Notes: generated by a model not told the origin, from the sequence alone. A stretch of DNA of 64,000 nucleotides from Buttiauxella gaviniae (GCF_040786275.1 NZ_JBFMVT010000002.1:4092001-4156000), one strand, 5' to 3'. Numbered from the stretch's first letter, positions 19,920 through 27,781 are shown. Translations and numbers: made by a program.

Positions 19920-19964
19920 TCAGGTAGTACGCCACCAGCTGTGCATGCGGATTATCGCTTTCAT
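19920..19964 (-). CDS. trpL: trp operon leader peptide
   Basis: A 14-codon open frame encoding MKAIIRMHSWWRTT, with tandem Trp codons (UGG UGG) followed by Arg-Thr-Thr and UGA. Ribosome stalling at the two Trp codons when charged tRNA-Trp is scarce favours the antiterminator and transcription into trpE. The ribosome site AAGGTATCTGAA precedes the ATG. The E. coli leader has the same length and WWRTS ending; the middle of the peptide differs. Confidence 0.95.
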   Translation of the reverse strand: MKAIIRMHSWWRTT

Positions 19965-19992
19965 TTCAGATACCTTTCTCGTGTGAACTTGC

Positions 19993-20026
19993 GTACTAGT
20001 TAACTAGTTCGATGAGTCAAAGTCAA
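19993..20026 (-). promoter_or_regulatory. trp promoter with overlapping TrpR operator
   Basis: The operator reads GTACTAGTTAACTAGTTC at 19993-20010, a near-perfect palindrome matching the TrpR recognition sequence. On the minus strand the -35 box TTGACT (20021-20026) and -10 box TTAACT (19998-20003) are 17 bp apart, and the -10 lies inside the operator, as in E. coli. TrpR with bound tryptophan would block RNA polymerase directly. Confidence 0.95.
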
Positions 20027-20102
20027 TAGCGATTTTTAGTTATCCGCGATTATCGTTATCATGAATGGCGTTTTTCTTTTTATTAACCCATCCGGAGCCA
20101 TT

Positions 20103-20984
20103 TTGAGCGAACCAACACTTGCGGTGATTTACGACTTACATAGCCATACCACCGCGTCAGATGGCCTGCTAACGCCCGAGGCGTTGGTGCAACGTGCTGT
20201 GGAAATGCGTGTTGGTATTCTGGCAATCACAGACCATGACACAGTAGCCGGAATTGCGGCCGCAAGGGAAGCAGTATCACGTCTACAATTGCCTTTGCGT
20301 TTAATCAGCGGGGTTGAGATCTCAACCGTCTGGGAAAACCATGAAATTCATATCGTTGGCTTAGGTGTGGATGAGCATCATCCGGCGTTGCTCACCTTTC
20401 TGGCGCAGCAAAGTGAGCGCCGGGTACAGCGTGCGGCGTTAATCGCAGAGCGACTGGAAAAAGCACATATTCCCGGAGCGCTAATAGGGGCGATGCGCCA
20501 TGCCAACGGTGGAGAAGTGACCCGCGGCCATTTTGCGCGTTTTCTGGTGGAGTGCGGTAAGGCCAACACGATGGCCGATGTGTTTAAGAAATATCTCGCA
20601 AAAGGGAAAACCGGTTACGTTCCGCCACAGTGGTGTACAATAGAACAAGCTATTGATGTGATTCATCATTCTGGTGGGCAAGCGGTTCTGGCACATCCAG
20701 GCCGTTATGACCTGACGGCTAAATGGCTGAAAAGGTTGCTGGCGCAGTTTGCCGAAAGTGGTGGCGATGCCATGGAAGTCGCGCAGTGTCAGCAGGCCCC
20801 AAATGAGCGCACCCAGCTTGCGAGCTATGCGAAGCAATTTAATTTGCTGGCATCGCAGGGTTCAGATTTCCATATGCCGTGTGCGTGGATCGAACTCGGG
20901 CGAAAGCTCTGGTTGCCTGGCGGTGTTGAGCCTGTCTGGCAGAATTGGGGTAGCGGCCACATTGCACAAGAGAGGGCAGTATGA
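20103..20984 (+). CDS. trpH: RNase AM / 5'-3' nucleotidase TrpH (PHP domain)
   Basis: PHP-family metal-dependent phosphoesterase; the E. coli protein (YciV, RNase AM) removes 5' nucleotides from short RNAs and matures 5' ends of rRNA. Metal ligands are visible in DLHSHTTASDG, AITDHDT, GVEISTVWENHEIH, LAHPGRY and QGSDFHMP. The start is TTG 20103, because GGAG lies 8 nt upstream and the resulting 293 aa equals the E. coli length. An ATG at 20061 would add 14 residues lying beside the trp promoter and is less likely. The end overlaps yciO (ATGA). Confidence 0.93.
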   Translation: MSEPTLAVIYDLHSHTTASDGLLTPEALVQRAVEMRVGILAITDHDTVAGIAAAREAVSRLQLPLRLISGVEISTVWENHEIHIVGLGVDEHHPALLTFLAQQSERRVQRAALIAERLEKAHIPGALIGAMRHANGGEVTRGHFARFLVECGKANTMADVFKKYLAKGKTGYVPPQWCTIEQAIDVIHHSGGQAVLAHPGRYDLTAKWLKRLLAQFAESGGDAMEVAQCQQAPNERTQLASYAKQFNLLASQGSDFHMPCAWIELGRKLWLPGGVEPVWQNWGSGHIAQERAV

Positions 20985-21601
20985 GTCAATTTTTTTATAT
21001 TCACCCGGATAACCCGCAGCAGCGTCTGATTAACCAGGCGGTAGAGATTGTTCGCAAAGGTGGCGTTATTGTTTACCCTACCGACTCGGGCTATGCGCTG
21101 GGTTGTAAACTTGAAGATAAATCGGCGATGGAACGCATCTGTCGAATTCGCCAGTTACCGGACGGGCACAACTTTACGTTGATGTGCCGTGATTTGTCGG
21201 AGCTTTCAACTTACGCATTCGTCGATAATGTGGCGTTTCGTTTAATCAAAAATAATACGCCAGGGAATTACACTTTTATTCTTAAAGGTACGAAAGAAGT
21301 CCCGCGCCGTTTACTACAAGAAAAACGTAAAACCATCGGTTTGCGCGTGCCGTCGAATCCGATTGCGCTGGCCCTGCTCGAAGTGCTGGATGAACCGATG
21401 TTGTCGACATCACTGATGCTTCCCGGTAGCGAATTTACCGAATCCGATCCGGAAGAGATTAAAGACCGCCTTGAGAAGGTCGTCGATTTGGTGATTCACG
21501 GCGGCTATCTCGGTCAGCAACCGACGACGGTCGTGGATTTGACCGACGATGCACCAGTGGTTATCCGCGAAGGTGTCGGTGATGCTAAACCTTTCTTATA
21601 A
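20981..21601 (+). CDS. yciO: Sua5/YciO/YrdC family protein YciO
   Basis: 206 aa, the same length as E. coli YciO. It has the YrdC-like fold related to L-threonylcarbamoyl-AMP synthases of tRNA t6A formation (IVYPTDSGYALGC, KNNTPGNYTFILKGT, KTIGLRVPSNPIA, PTTVVDLTDD). Activity of YciO itself is less well established than for TsaC/YrdC. It is translationally coupled to trpH. Its natural downstream neighbour rluB is separated from it here by the integrated element. Confidence 0.93.
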   Translation: MSQFFYIHPDNPQQRLINQAVEIVRKGGVIVYPTDSGYALGCKLEDKSAMERICRIRQLPDGHNFTLMCRDLSELSTYAFVDNVAFRLIKNNTPGNYTFILKGTKEVPRRLLQEKRKTIGLRVPSNPIALALLEVLDEPMLSTSLMLPGSEFTESDPEEIKDRLEKVVDLVIHGGYLGQQPTTVVDLTDDAPVVIREGVGDAKPFL

Positions 21602-21632
21602 ATGCGTCTGCGGCTATACTGTCCGGCCTAAA

Positions 21633-21652
21633 ATGGGGCGGCTATGCCCCAT
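21633..21652. other. Inverted repeat after yciO
   Basis: ATGGGGC and GCCCCAT flank a 6-nt loop, 31 bp after the yciO stop and just outside the left attachment repeat. There is no T-run, so it is at best a weak terminator or a 3' end stabiliser. Confidence 0.35.
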
Positions 21653-21663
21653 GACCCCATTTC

Positions 21664-21680
21664 GACGCCTGTGAAGGCGA
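21664..21680. repeat. Left attachment repeat (attL core)
   Basis: GACGCCTGTGAAGGCGA, identical to the copy at 30659-30675. Its core CGCC-TGTGAA-GGCG is a small dyad, as expected of a tyrosine recombinase crossover site. Joining the sequences outside the two copies restores a short yciO-rluB spacer of roughly 105 bp. Confidence 0.9.
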
Positions 21681-21814
21681 GAAGTGATTTTATTTTTTTC
21701 AATGAAATCAGATGATTGCTTTTCTTCTGGGTAGGTTGTTGGTTCGCTTGTGTGACAGTAGAATATTCACCAAATGACCTGCAATGTTGTACACCATGAG
21801 ACGTTAAAGGCATA

Positions 21815-21846
21815 AAACCCCTGCGGCACAAATGTCGCAGGGGTTT
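21815..21846 (-). terminator. Terminator of the alkyl sulfatase gene
   Basis: A perfect 11-bp stem AAACCCCTGCG / CGCAGGGGTTT around a 10-nt loop, just beyond the stop codon on the minus strand and ending in TTTT. It could act in both directions. Confidence 0.75.
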
Positions 21847-21851
21847 ACACT

Positions 21852-23831
21852 TTACGGTGTAACAATATTGAACCAGAACTCGAACTTATCCATATAGCCC
21901 AACATTTCATCGAGCTTCGCACCGTTACCGGTTACCTTAACTTCGCCTTTATCTTGAGCTTGTTTCAGGGTTTCTTCTTTCAGGATGATTTTATTCAGCG
22001 TGTCACGGTTAAGAGCAATCGTGGCATCAGCGTCTTTCGCTTCGGCATTAGCTGTGTGGTTTAATACGCCATTTTCCAGCTCGAGCTTGTACTTACCGCC
22101 GTCACTGCCAAGATCGATATTAAACACCGCTTTAGCATTACCCGCTTTTTCACCATTGATGTGAACAGCAAGGAAATCAAAGAACATTTCAGGTGTCATC
22201 GCTCGCACGGTATCCGGGCTGGCTGTATTCGGCGTTGGGCCTTTCACCACACCATTACGCAGTTCTTGGGCACCTGTCAGGTAGAAGTTACGCCACGGGC
22301 CAGATTCGGCCTGGTAGCCCAACTGTTCCAAAGCATCTGCTTCAAGATTACGTGCATTCTGGTTATTTGGATCGGCAAACACGACTTTACTCACCACCTG
22401 AGCAACCCAACGGTAATTACCCTGATCAAAGTCAGTTTTGGCTTTTTGAAGAATTGCGTCGGCACCACCCATGTACTCAACAAATTTCTTGGCAGCTTCT
22501 TCTGGCGGCAACTCGTCCAGTGTTGCTGGATTGCCATCAAACCAGCCGAGGTAAAGCACATAAGTTGCTTTTACGTCATGGCTGACAGAACCGTAATAAC
22601 CCCGGTTAGCCCAAGTTTTTGACAGTGAATCTGGCAGCTTGAAATTGGCAGCGATTTCATCTCGAGTCAGGCCCTGGTTCGCCATACGTAGAGTTTGGTC
22701 GTTAATGTAACGATACAAATCCCGCTGGCTTTTCAGCAGGTTAACCACGTTCTCATTGCCCCAAGTCGGCCAGTGGTGTTGAGCCATAATAATTTCAGCT
22801 TTGTCACCCCAACGAACGATTGCTTCGTTGATATATTTTGACCAAGGCAGTGGTTCCCGGATTTTGGCACCACGTAGTGAATAAGTGTTGTGCAGAGTGT
22901 GGGTAACATCTTCTGCGGATTCGATGAGTTTTTTCTCTTCAATAAACCACAACATTTCAGAAGGTGCTTCGGAACCAGGTGCCAACATGAAGTCATAAGT
23001 CAGACCGTCGATGACTTCTTTCTGTCCATCCTTCTCGATTATGTTAGTGGGCGCGATAAGCGTAACCGTGCCTGCTGACGTGGTAGTACCCAGCCCCGCA
23101 CCAACCTGACCTGTTGCATCAGGTTTTAAAAGGTTGCCATACATGTAGCTGGCGCGGCGGCTCATAACGTTGCCAGCCATGATGTTTTCAGCAACGGCAG
23201 CTTCCATGAAACCTGAAGGTGCATAAACTTTTACCTTGCCTGACTTCACATCGGCTTCATCCACAACACCACGCACACCGCCGTAGTGGTCAACATGGCT
23301 GTGAGTGTAAATGATAGCTACGACAGGTTTCTTACCTCTATTTTTGAAGTATAAATCCATACCCACTTTTGCCGTTTCTGCGGAAACGAGTGGGTCAACG
23401 ACAGTAATACCTTCTTTACCCTCAATAATGGTCATGTTGGATAAATCAAGGTTACGGATCTGGTAAACGCCGTCTGTTACTTCGAAAAGACCGCTGATGT
23501 TGATGAGCTGGGACTGACGCCACAGACTCGGGTTTACAGTGTCAGGGGCTTTTTCACCTTCTTTTATAAAAGCGTATTGTTGTGGATTCCAGACCACATT
23601 CCCTTGCTCTCCCTTAATAACTTCCTGAGGCAAAGCGGCGATAAAACCTTTATGGGCGTTCGTGAAGTCGGTGTTATCTGAGAAAGGCAGTTGATTATAA
23701 AGTGCGTCGTTAGCCTGTTTGGTCGAAGCCGTAGCAGGCTTTGTCACTTCCTGTGCAAAGAGTGGTGTCAGTGCCGTTGATGAAAGTAATCCGGCAAGGG
23801 CAAGACTTTTTACTACTAATTTTAGTCTCAT
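21852..23831 (-). CDS. Secreted SdsA/YjcS-type alkyl sulfatase (metallo-beta-lactamase fold)
   Basis: Hydrolyses primary alkyl sulfates such as dodecyl sulfate to an alcohol and sulfate, by family. The 659-aa protein begins with a cleavable signal peptide (residues 1-26, ending LFAQE), so it acts in the periplasm or outside. The binuclear zinc motif THSHVDHYGG is at residues 176-185. PGSEAPSEMLWF, THTLHNTYSLRGAK and QHHWPTWGNENV are typical of the family, and the last about 120 residues form an SCP2-like lipid-binding domain. It resembles E. coli YjcS across its length but is clearly diverged. It is the leftmost gene of the integrated element and its likely cargo. Confidence 0.88.
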   Translation of the reverse strand: MRLKLVVKSLALAGLLSSTALTPLFAQEVTKPATASTKQANDALYNQLPFSDNTDFTNAHKGFIAALPQEVIKGEQGNVVWNPQQYAFIKEGEKAPDTVNPSLWRQSQLINISGLFEVTDGVYQIRNLDLSNMTIIEGKEGITVVDPLVSAETAKVGMDLYFKNRGKKPVVAIIYTHSHVDHYGGVRGVVDEADVKSGKVKVYAPSGFMEAAVAENIMAGNVMSRRASYMYGNLLKPDATGQVGAGLGTTTSAGTVTLIAPTNIIEKDGQKEVIDGLTYDFMLAPGSEAPSEMLWFIEEKKLIESAEDVTHTLHNTYSLRGAKIREPLPWSKYINEAIVRWGDKAEIIMAQHHWPTWGNENVVNLLKSQRDLYRYINDQTLRMANQGLTRDEIAANFKLPDSLSKTWANRGYYGSVSHDVKATYVLYLGWFDGNPATLDELPPEEAAKKFVEYMGGADAILQKAKTDFDQGNYRWVAQVVSKVVFADPNNQNARNLEADALEQLGYQAESGPWRNFYLTGAQELRNGVVKGPTPNTASPDTVRAMTPEMFFDFLAVHINGEKAGNAKAVFNIDLGSDGGKYKLELENGVLNHTANAEAKDADATIALNRDTLNKIILKEETLKQAQDKGEVKVTGNGAKLDEMLGYMDKFEFWFNIVTP

Positions 23832-24205
23832 TACTAATCCTCATTAAAACAAGTCTCATTACTCGGCGTTTACGAATAGTAACCAGAGTGTACGATTAAT
23901 TAACAACCCGTTGATTATTGCAACCTTTTACTATCGTTTTTTAAATATAACCAGAGACTTAGAATTTTCCATTTTTCATCAGAGAATTTTTGACACATAA
24001 ACTTTCGGCGCTCTTAACGGCCTAACCCTGCCTACTTTTTCCAGTACCTGAAAAATCAACACAACGTTTACTTGTAAATCAATTAATCTATTGATTGATC
24101 ATTTTTATCGATCAATAATCCAATTTCAATAGAATTAATCAATCGGTCTAATGAGGTAATTAAGCGACAGGCCGTGAGATATATAATAAAAGTGAGCAAA
24201 TTTTC
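23832..24205. other. AT-rich intergenic region with dyads
   Basis: This 374-bp gap between two divergent genes should hold both promoters. From 24078 to 24147 it is dense in ATTAATC/GATTAAT and TTGATC/GATCAA motifs, including TTGATC-ATTTTTATC-GATCAA. These could form operator sites or a curved, silencer-bound stretch. No gene is visible. Confidence 0.35.
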
Positions 24206-24448
24206 ATGTTTAAAGCCATGTGGTTGATGCTTATTGCATGCGGGGTCTCTACTTGCGTCTCTGCGGCAGAGAATGTTAGTCATGAAAAGGTTGAATCTGA
24301 GATTCGTAGGGCTGGCTATGAATGCGAAAGAGTGGATGGTATGGAGTCTTCTATCTTTGGTAATGAAATTACCGTGACTTGCGACAGAGCGTATAAATTC
24401 CTCATCAGATATGAGCGTGGTGGGACAATTGTTGAGGTCGTTAGTTGA
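24206..24448 (+). CDS. Small secreted protein of unknown function
   Basis: 80 residues. The first about 21 form a signal peptide (MFKAMWLMLIACGVSTCVSA, then AEN). The mature part of about 59 residues has two cysteines (in YECERVD and VTCDRAYK) that could make a disulfide. The pattern HEKVESEIRRAGYECERV with a beta-rich C-terminus resembles small periplasmic domains but matches nothing I can name. The ribosome site is weak. It is divergent from the alkyl sulfatase and lies upstream of the res-like site, inside the integrated element. Confidence 0.6.
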   Translation: MFKAMWLMLIACGVSTCVSAAENVSHEKVESEIRRAGYECERVDGMESSIFGNEITVTCDRAYKFLIRYERGGTIVEVVS

Positions 24449-24623
24449 ACTTTCCCGCCCCGGCTCTAAATCACTGATACCCCATCACGCTATAAACAGG
24501 TCGGCACAAATATCTTGCTGACCATTTTTCCGTTGTCCCATGAGCTGAGGTGCTTAACGATTCACTGGCTGAGTTGACAGTCACTTCGTTCTTCCAGAAA
24601 TATCTGTATGGTAGTCATTATCA
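24449..24623. other. Non-coding spacer before the res-like site
   Basis: 175 bp with no open frame of note and no clear terminator; it leads into the dyad array upstream of the resolvase gene. Confidence 0.3.
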
Positions 24624-24744
24624 CTGGTGTCATTAATCGTTCGTTTTGCGATACCAGACATTATCCCTTCAAACTGGTATCAACAATATAGGGTATTGAC
24701 ATAAAGACACCAGAAAGTAATTATGATACCGTTTTTGATACCAG
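24624..24744 (+). promoter_or_regulatory. res-like recombination site and resolvase promoter
   Basis: Five to six copies of an 8-bp word (GATACCAG or GACACCAG and the reverse CTGGTATC/CTGGTGTC) occur as dyads: 24624-24631 reverse, 24650-24657 forward, 24674-24681 reverse, 24706-24713 forward, 24737-24744 forward, plus GATACC at 24725-24730. Dyads of about 32-40 bp directly upstream of a resolvase gene are the hallmark of res subsites. TTGACA at 24696-24701 with an AT-rich -10 candidate at about 24718 lies within the array, so the resolvase probably represses itself. Confidence 0.7.
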
Positions 24745-24757
24745 TCGAGGGGATGTT

Positions 24758-25342
24758 ATGAGCCGCACTTTTGCATATTGCCGTGTTTCCACCAGCGAGC
24801 AGGCCACAGAAAACCAAATCATTGCGATTCGTCAGGCTGGCTATGATGTGCCTGATAATCGTGTTGTCTCGGAAACCGTATCCGGTGGCGTACAGGCAAT
24901 GAAGCGTAAAGGCTTTGCCAATATGGTTACTCATAAGCTGGAAGCCGGGGATCGGCTGGTGGTGTTGAAGCTGGATCGCCTGGGTCGCGATAATCTCGAT
25001 GTACAGCAAACTATCGCAATGCTGGTGGAGAAGGGAATCGATGTTGTATCGCTGGATCTGCCTGTGCGTAATCTCACCAGCGCAGAAGGAAAGTTGATGT
25101 TGCAAATGTTTTCGGCCTTCGCGGAGTTCGAAAAGTCCCGCATCATTGAGCGTACCAAAGAGGGCCTCGCACGGGCGAAGAAGGAAGGCAAGAAGTTAGG
25201 TCGTCCTGTGGCGACTGATACACTTAAGAGGGTGCAGGAAGCCAAAGCAGGTGGATTGAGTCAGTCAAAGGCTGCGCGTGAATTAGGGTTGAGCCTACCA
25301 ACGATTAAGCGCAACTGGAATACTAAAAAAGGATCACTGTAA
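24758..25342 (+). CDS. Serine site-specific recombinase (resolvase/invertase family)
   Basis: 194 aa. The N-terminal catalytic domain has FAYCRVSTSEQATENQ, with Arg9 and nucleophile Ser11, and later VLKLDRLGRD with active-site Arg. The E-helix region MFSAFAEFEKSRIIERTKEG leads to a C-terminal helix-turn-helix (GLSQSKAARELGLSLPTIKR). By family it cuts both strands at dyad sites and either resolves cointegrates or inverts DNA; the dyad array immediately upstream favours resolution. GAGGGG lies 5 nt before the ATG. The only transposon-type gene seen is this one; no transposase accompanies it. Confidence 0.92.
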   Translation: MSRTFAYCRVSTSEQATENQIIAIRQAGYDVPDNRVVSETVSGGVQAMKRKGFANMVTHKLEAGDRLVVLKLDRLGRDNLDVQQTIAMLVEKGIDVVSLDLPVRNLTSAEGKLMLQMFSAFAEFEKSRIIERTKEGLARAKKEGKKLGRPVATDTLKRVQEAKAGGLSQSKAARELGLSLPTIKRNWNTKKGSL

Positions 25343-25516
25343 GCAACTGAAATAATAGCAATATAGCGTATTGATAAGTGATTTTTCCTTACGCGATTGT
25401 ATCCTTTGCCCAAGTCCGTTCTGCACATAAAAAACATTATTGATCAGATGGGTATTGAGTTGTATATTTGTACAGGCTGGACACTAATACAGGTTACTAA
25501 CAACTAAGGCGGGTCA

Positions 25517-26512
25517 ATGTCTGCAAAGTCTGAGTTTTTTTCCAGTTTCGTCGATATAGAAAAGCGTCCGCGCTTCTCCTCTGAATGTGAAATCAATCCT
25601 GAAAACTTTAAAGCTCTTGTTGGTGAGTACCGATTGGATGAAGATGTGATTTGCCAAGTGAAAGGTCACAAGGGCATTTGCCATCAAAAGCATAGAAGCG
25701 GCTGGTTAGGGGTAACCAATGATGAGCAAGAAGTTCTAATCGGCGGTCACTGTGCCCGTAACTATTTCAAAGCGGATAAATCATTTGCACTCGAACGAAA
25801 GCGTGTTCGAAAAGAAATTGATAGAAAGATTGCCTTGTATAAGCTGGAAGAGTACCGAAAAAATAAAATGAGCATCAATGATGAGTTGTCCTGTTTGCGA
25901 CAAGAAATCATTGATACCAGAGTAAAACTCGACCAAGTTCACAAGCATTTTCCAAATGCGGTCCTTAGCTTTATCGAGAGCGCTCAGAAAACCAAAAACT
26001 GGGAGCTGAAAATCGATGTGCAAGACGGATACGCGGATAATGGCGAAGCTAAATGGGTGTCAGGTTCATTGGGCAAAAGGAAGACGCTGCCCTACAGCTA
26101 TGAAGTCTTTGGGTTGATGAACAATGTGAAAACCCTTTCCGCAACTTTTGACGAGGCATGTCAGGTCAACCCAGACGATATCAAAACACCAAAGCTCAAG
26201 AGAATAATAGAAATTCTTAATGAAAAAGAAGAGTTTAAGAAAACCAGCTCAGATCTACATAGAGATGTTTTTGCCTTCATTGAGTCACAGAATCTGGAAC
26301 CTTTGATCTACACTTGTGATGACTACGAAGAGGAGTACCTCGCAGCTAAAGCAATCATGGCTATCACAGGTGCGAAAGTGTCAAGTGAAGGGCATATCAA
26401 TCTTCGACTGAGGCGGATAAAGGAACGTATAGAGAAACAATTTGACGGCAAACTTGTCAGAAAAAACCAGATTTCCGAAAGATTCCAACGTCGAAACGCA
26501 TTCGTGGGTTAG
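25517..26512 (+). CDS. Unrecognised 331-aa protein with Cys/His N-terminus and coiled coil
   Basis: I do not recognise this family. Residues 40-85 carry Cys46, Cys55, His56 and Cys79 (CQVKGHKGICHQK ... GGHCARNYF), a possible single metal site. Residues about 88-145 are strongly charged and helical, suggesting a coiled coil. The C-terminal region ends with Lys/Arg-rich helices (LRRIKERIEKQF), suited to nucleic acid binding. There is no signal peptide or membrane segment. The ribosome site AAGGCGGGTCA precedes the ATG. Base use is AT-rich compared with flanking core genes. It is followed by a terminator and lies between the resolvase and the replication gene. Confidence 0.65.
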   Translation: MSAKSEFFSSFVDIEKRPRFSSECEINPENFKALVGEYRLDEDVICQVKGHKGICHQKHRSGWLGVTNDEQEVLIGGHCARNYFKADKSFALERKRVRKEIDRKIALYKLEEYRKNKMSINDELSCLRQEIIDTRVKLDQVHKHFPNAVLSFIESAQKTKNWELKIDVQDGYADNGEAKWVSGSLGKRKTLPYSYEVFGLMNNVKTLSATFDEACQVNPDDIKTPKLKRIIEILNEKEEFKKTSSDLHRDVFAFIESQNLEPLIYTCDDYEEEYLAAKAIMAITGAKVSSEGHINLRLRRIKERIEKQFDGKLVRKNQISERFQRRNAFVG

Positions 26513-26537
26513 ACCCTCTCTCTATTTTTTATAAGAG

Positions 26538-26561
26538 CCTCGCCATGTGCGGGGTTTTTTT
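26538..26561 (+). terminator. Rho-independent terminator after the 331-aa gene
   Basis: Stem CCTCGC / GCGGGG (one G-T pair) with loop CATGT, followed by seven T. The remaining sequence to 26813 holds no gene I can support. Confidence 0.75.
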
Positions 26562-26813
26562 GTCTGCATTTCAGCCATTTGATCCGGGAAAACGGGAAAC
26601 CTGTACCAGACTCTGGGGATTGAATAGATTGAAAAATCTCTCGCGGAGATGAGAATAATGGGCTATATTTAAAAGTTAACCTCAGGTGGTTAATGGACGG
26701 TGTTGTTAAACGCAATGAGCGCCATTGTGTGCGCTTTTCGTGGTGGGGGTAATGCGAAGGTACTGCCTTTGATTTTGAATGGCGTGGCGGGCATTACACG
26801 AAGATTTTCGCGA

Positions 26814-27548
26814 TCATGGTTTTTTGTTTCGAAGTTGCGAAGTCGAATGAACCTTGTCGCCTTTGCCCGTTTGGTACTTTCCGCGCTCCTTTGCGAGATA
26901 CGACAACCAGAGGAGAGGCCCTTCAAGGGTTTCCGGTTTCCCTCGTTCGATAACATAGTGTTTCGTGTACTTGTCGCTTGATTTCGGTAGCTCCACCAGC
27001 GTTCGCTCACCTCCTGACAGATTCGCCCAGACTTCGGTGATAGTACCAGCAATGCCACTTGTCGGCGTTCCAAGTCGTTTCACCTGCCGATGCGGAAGGG
27101 CTATCCAGCAATGGTAATGCACCTGTTTTGCCATCTCTTTCTCCCGCACCCAGCCGTAAGCGAAGTTGATGACCGGATTTGCCAGTCCTTCGGGCCTGCG
27201 AAACTTCGATTTCAGGCGCTCGCGTAGTTTCTTGAATAGCTGGCTTATCCATTCGTTAGCAATGTCTACGGGCGTGCCTGCTGGTATGCGGAGATCAAAG
27301 CGGGTGAGGTAAACACGACTGTAAGCGCCCAGCATTGCGTCAAGTTCTGCGGCGATTGGCGCAAGGATATCTAACCGGACGCCGGATCTGTCAGTGGTGT
27401 TGATCGGGTAGGGGGAGCTGTTATGAAAAAACTTGTCGCCCGTGATAACCGGATATCGTCCGTGATCGTGGACAACTGTTCTATAAGGCGTGGTTTGTGG
27501 CTGCTCTGACTGTGCGGTTGTTAATTCTGGTTGCATCTGCTGTAGCAA
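26814..27548 (-). CDS. Inovirus Gp2 / YagK-YfjJ family putative replication protein
   Basis: 244 aa. The pattern LTRFDLRIP, a helical stretch, FAYGWVREKE and then HYHCWIAL (His144 and His146) matches the domain shared by E. coli YagK and YfjJ and the Gp2-like proteins of filamentous phages. The HxH element resembles the metal-binding motif of HUH rolling-circle initiators, so a replication role is inferred, not shown. The start is taken as TTG 27548, because AGGAGG lies about 5 nt upstream; ATG 27536 would lose 4 residues and has worse spacing. It is the last gene of a leftward gene set that starts with the integrase. Confidence 0.75.
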   Translation of the reverse strand: MLQQMQPELTTAQSEQPQTTPYRTVVHDHGRYPVITGDKFFHNSSPYPINTTDRSGVRLDILAPIAAELDAMLGAYSRVYLTRFDLRIPAGTPVDIANEWISQLFKKLRERLKSKFRRPEGLANPVINFAYGWVREKEMAKQVHYHCWIALPHRQVKRLGTPTSGIAGTITEVWANLSGGERTLVELPKSSDKYTKHYVIERGKPETLEGPLLWLSYLAKERGKYQTGKGDKVHSTSQLRNKKP

Positions 27549-27585
27549 AGTCCCTCCTCTGACTGTTTACATGAATACTCTCTCG

Positions 27586-27613
27586 CGTGCGTGTATACGT
27601 GTACGTGCGTATA
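27586..27613. repeat. Hairpin with repeated CGTGCGT, candidate replication origin
   Basis: Just upstream of the putative replication gene, CGTGCGTGTATA (27586-27597) and CGTGCGTATA (27604-27613) form an imperfect direct repeat. TATACG and CGTATA (27594-27599 and 27608-27613) form a hairpin with an 8-nt loop. A hairpin near the initiator gene is what a double-strand origin of rolling-circle replication looks like; no nick site can be proved by reading. Confidence 0.4.
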
Positions 27614-27781
27614 AGTTATTACCATCAGACCACCGCGAAAGGACAGCCACAGGCACGGATAAAGCCCGCGCCATTAAAGGTATCACAGGCAATTCAAGTG
27701 GTGTGGATTTTTTCGAAAGAAGTTTACATGTGGAAATAACCCAAAATTAATCATACGCTCAAATTCGGATAGGTGCAAAAA

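Noticed and set aside
20061-20102. ATG start for trpH at 20061
   Set aside because: It adds 14 residues not seen in E. coli; the TTG at 20103 has a well-placed GGAG and gives the exact family length.
21664-21680. The CGCC-TGTGAA-GGCG dyad as a terminator
   Set aside because: The stem is only 4 bp with no T-run, and its exact duplication at both element ends fits an attachment site much better.
24758-25342. A Tn3-family transposon around the resolvase
   Set aside because: No transposase gene and no terminal inverted repeats were found near the resolvase.
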